64,000 bases of DNA from G965220305 sp965220305 (GTDB lineage: Bacteria > Chloroflexota > Dehalococcoidia > Lucifugimonadales > UBA3495): assembly GCA_965220305.1 (NCBI GenBank), contig OZ244817.1:2542001-2606000 (forward strand), given 5' to 3'. A program made the translations under genes and the position numbers. This document shows, one piece after another, positions 63,873-64,000 of this stretch (its first letter is position 1; the number at the start of each line of letters is the position of its first letter). Below the pieces are notes generated by a model. It saw only the letters and a list, made by a program, of their open reading frames with translations, had not been told where the DNA came from and ran no database searches.

Positions 63873-64000
63873 CCCTCCGACCGCATGGGCCCAACAGTGG
63901 GCGGAAGATTGCTCCCCACTCTACCGGAGATGCCGGGGGATACGCCGGCCTACGCCGCAGCCTCGGCGGAGCGAAGCTCCGGTGGCCGACGCTCGCCCCG
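63873..64000. other. Window end, no gene seen
   Basis: A short tail with an ACTCTACCGGAGATGCC stretch and a GCCGGCCTACGCCG half-palindrome that may start another REP. Confidence 0.4.

Overview
The window is high-GC bacterial chromosome, densely coded on both strands, with frequent GTG/TTG starts behind clear Shine-Dalgarno sites. Gene content (Rieske ring-hydroxylating dioxygenase, CaiB-type CoA transferase, SDR enzymes, SMP-30 lactonases, carboxymuconolactone decarboxylases, GMC oxidoreductase, DUF1800/DUF1501, DUF3179) and a heavy load of palindromic intergenic repeats built on GTCATTCCGGC..GCCGGAATCC suggest Chloroflexota, perhaps SAR202-like Dehalococcoidia. This is inference; no ribosomal marker is present.

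Layout. 0.1-6.2 kb: Rieske dioxygenase alpha/beta, two small genes, CoA transferase, cupin, SDR. 6.5-10.5 kb: YbaK deacylase, MFS exporter, an M28 peptidase with an amber codon. 10.8-18.5 kb: VOC protein, ThDP enzyme, MFS, flavin monooxygenase, SMP-30, carboxymuconolactone decarboxylase. 19.4-22 kb: badly decayed Fn3/PGF-pre-PGF surface protein. 22.7-27.2 kb: Fur-family regulator with visible promoter/operator, then a zinc ABC importer whose binding protein carries an inserted AztD-like beta-propeller. 27.6-30.1 kb: panD with two methyltransferases and a long untranslated leader. 30.5-38.6 kb: SDR, then a MoxR/DUF58/DUF4129-type envelope operon in which three of five genes are broken. 39-40.9 kb: IS630 element in a small membrane-protein gene, then a surface-protein remnant. 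41.2-49.4 kb: GMC oxidoreductase and a second SMP-30/decarboxylase block with amidohydrolase, two hydrolases, enoyl-CoA hydratase and nitroreductase. 49.9-57 kb: DUF1800, DUF1501, NHL propeller, two tandem MFS paralogues. 58.2-61.6 kb: terminase and portal beside tRNA-Gly(CCC). 62.4-63.9 kb: DUF3179 lipoprotein whose first CxxC cysteine is encoded by TGA.

Together the cytosolic enzymes look like a kit for opening, hydrolysing and CoA-processing diverse organic compounds, with several MFS carriers. Notable points are the possible selenocysteine DUF3179 protein with a bacterial-SECIS-like hairpin, the zinc binding-protein/chaperone fusion, the panD-methyltransferase operon (possible N-methylated beta-alanine synthesis), two short inverted-repeat (MITE-like) element families, and a striking concentration of gene lesions in exported and membrane proteins while cytosolic genes are intact. 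Unpolished sequence errors remain an alternative for some single-base lesions.
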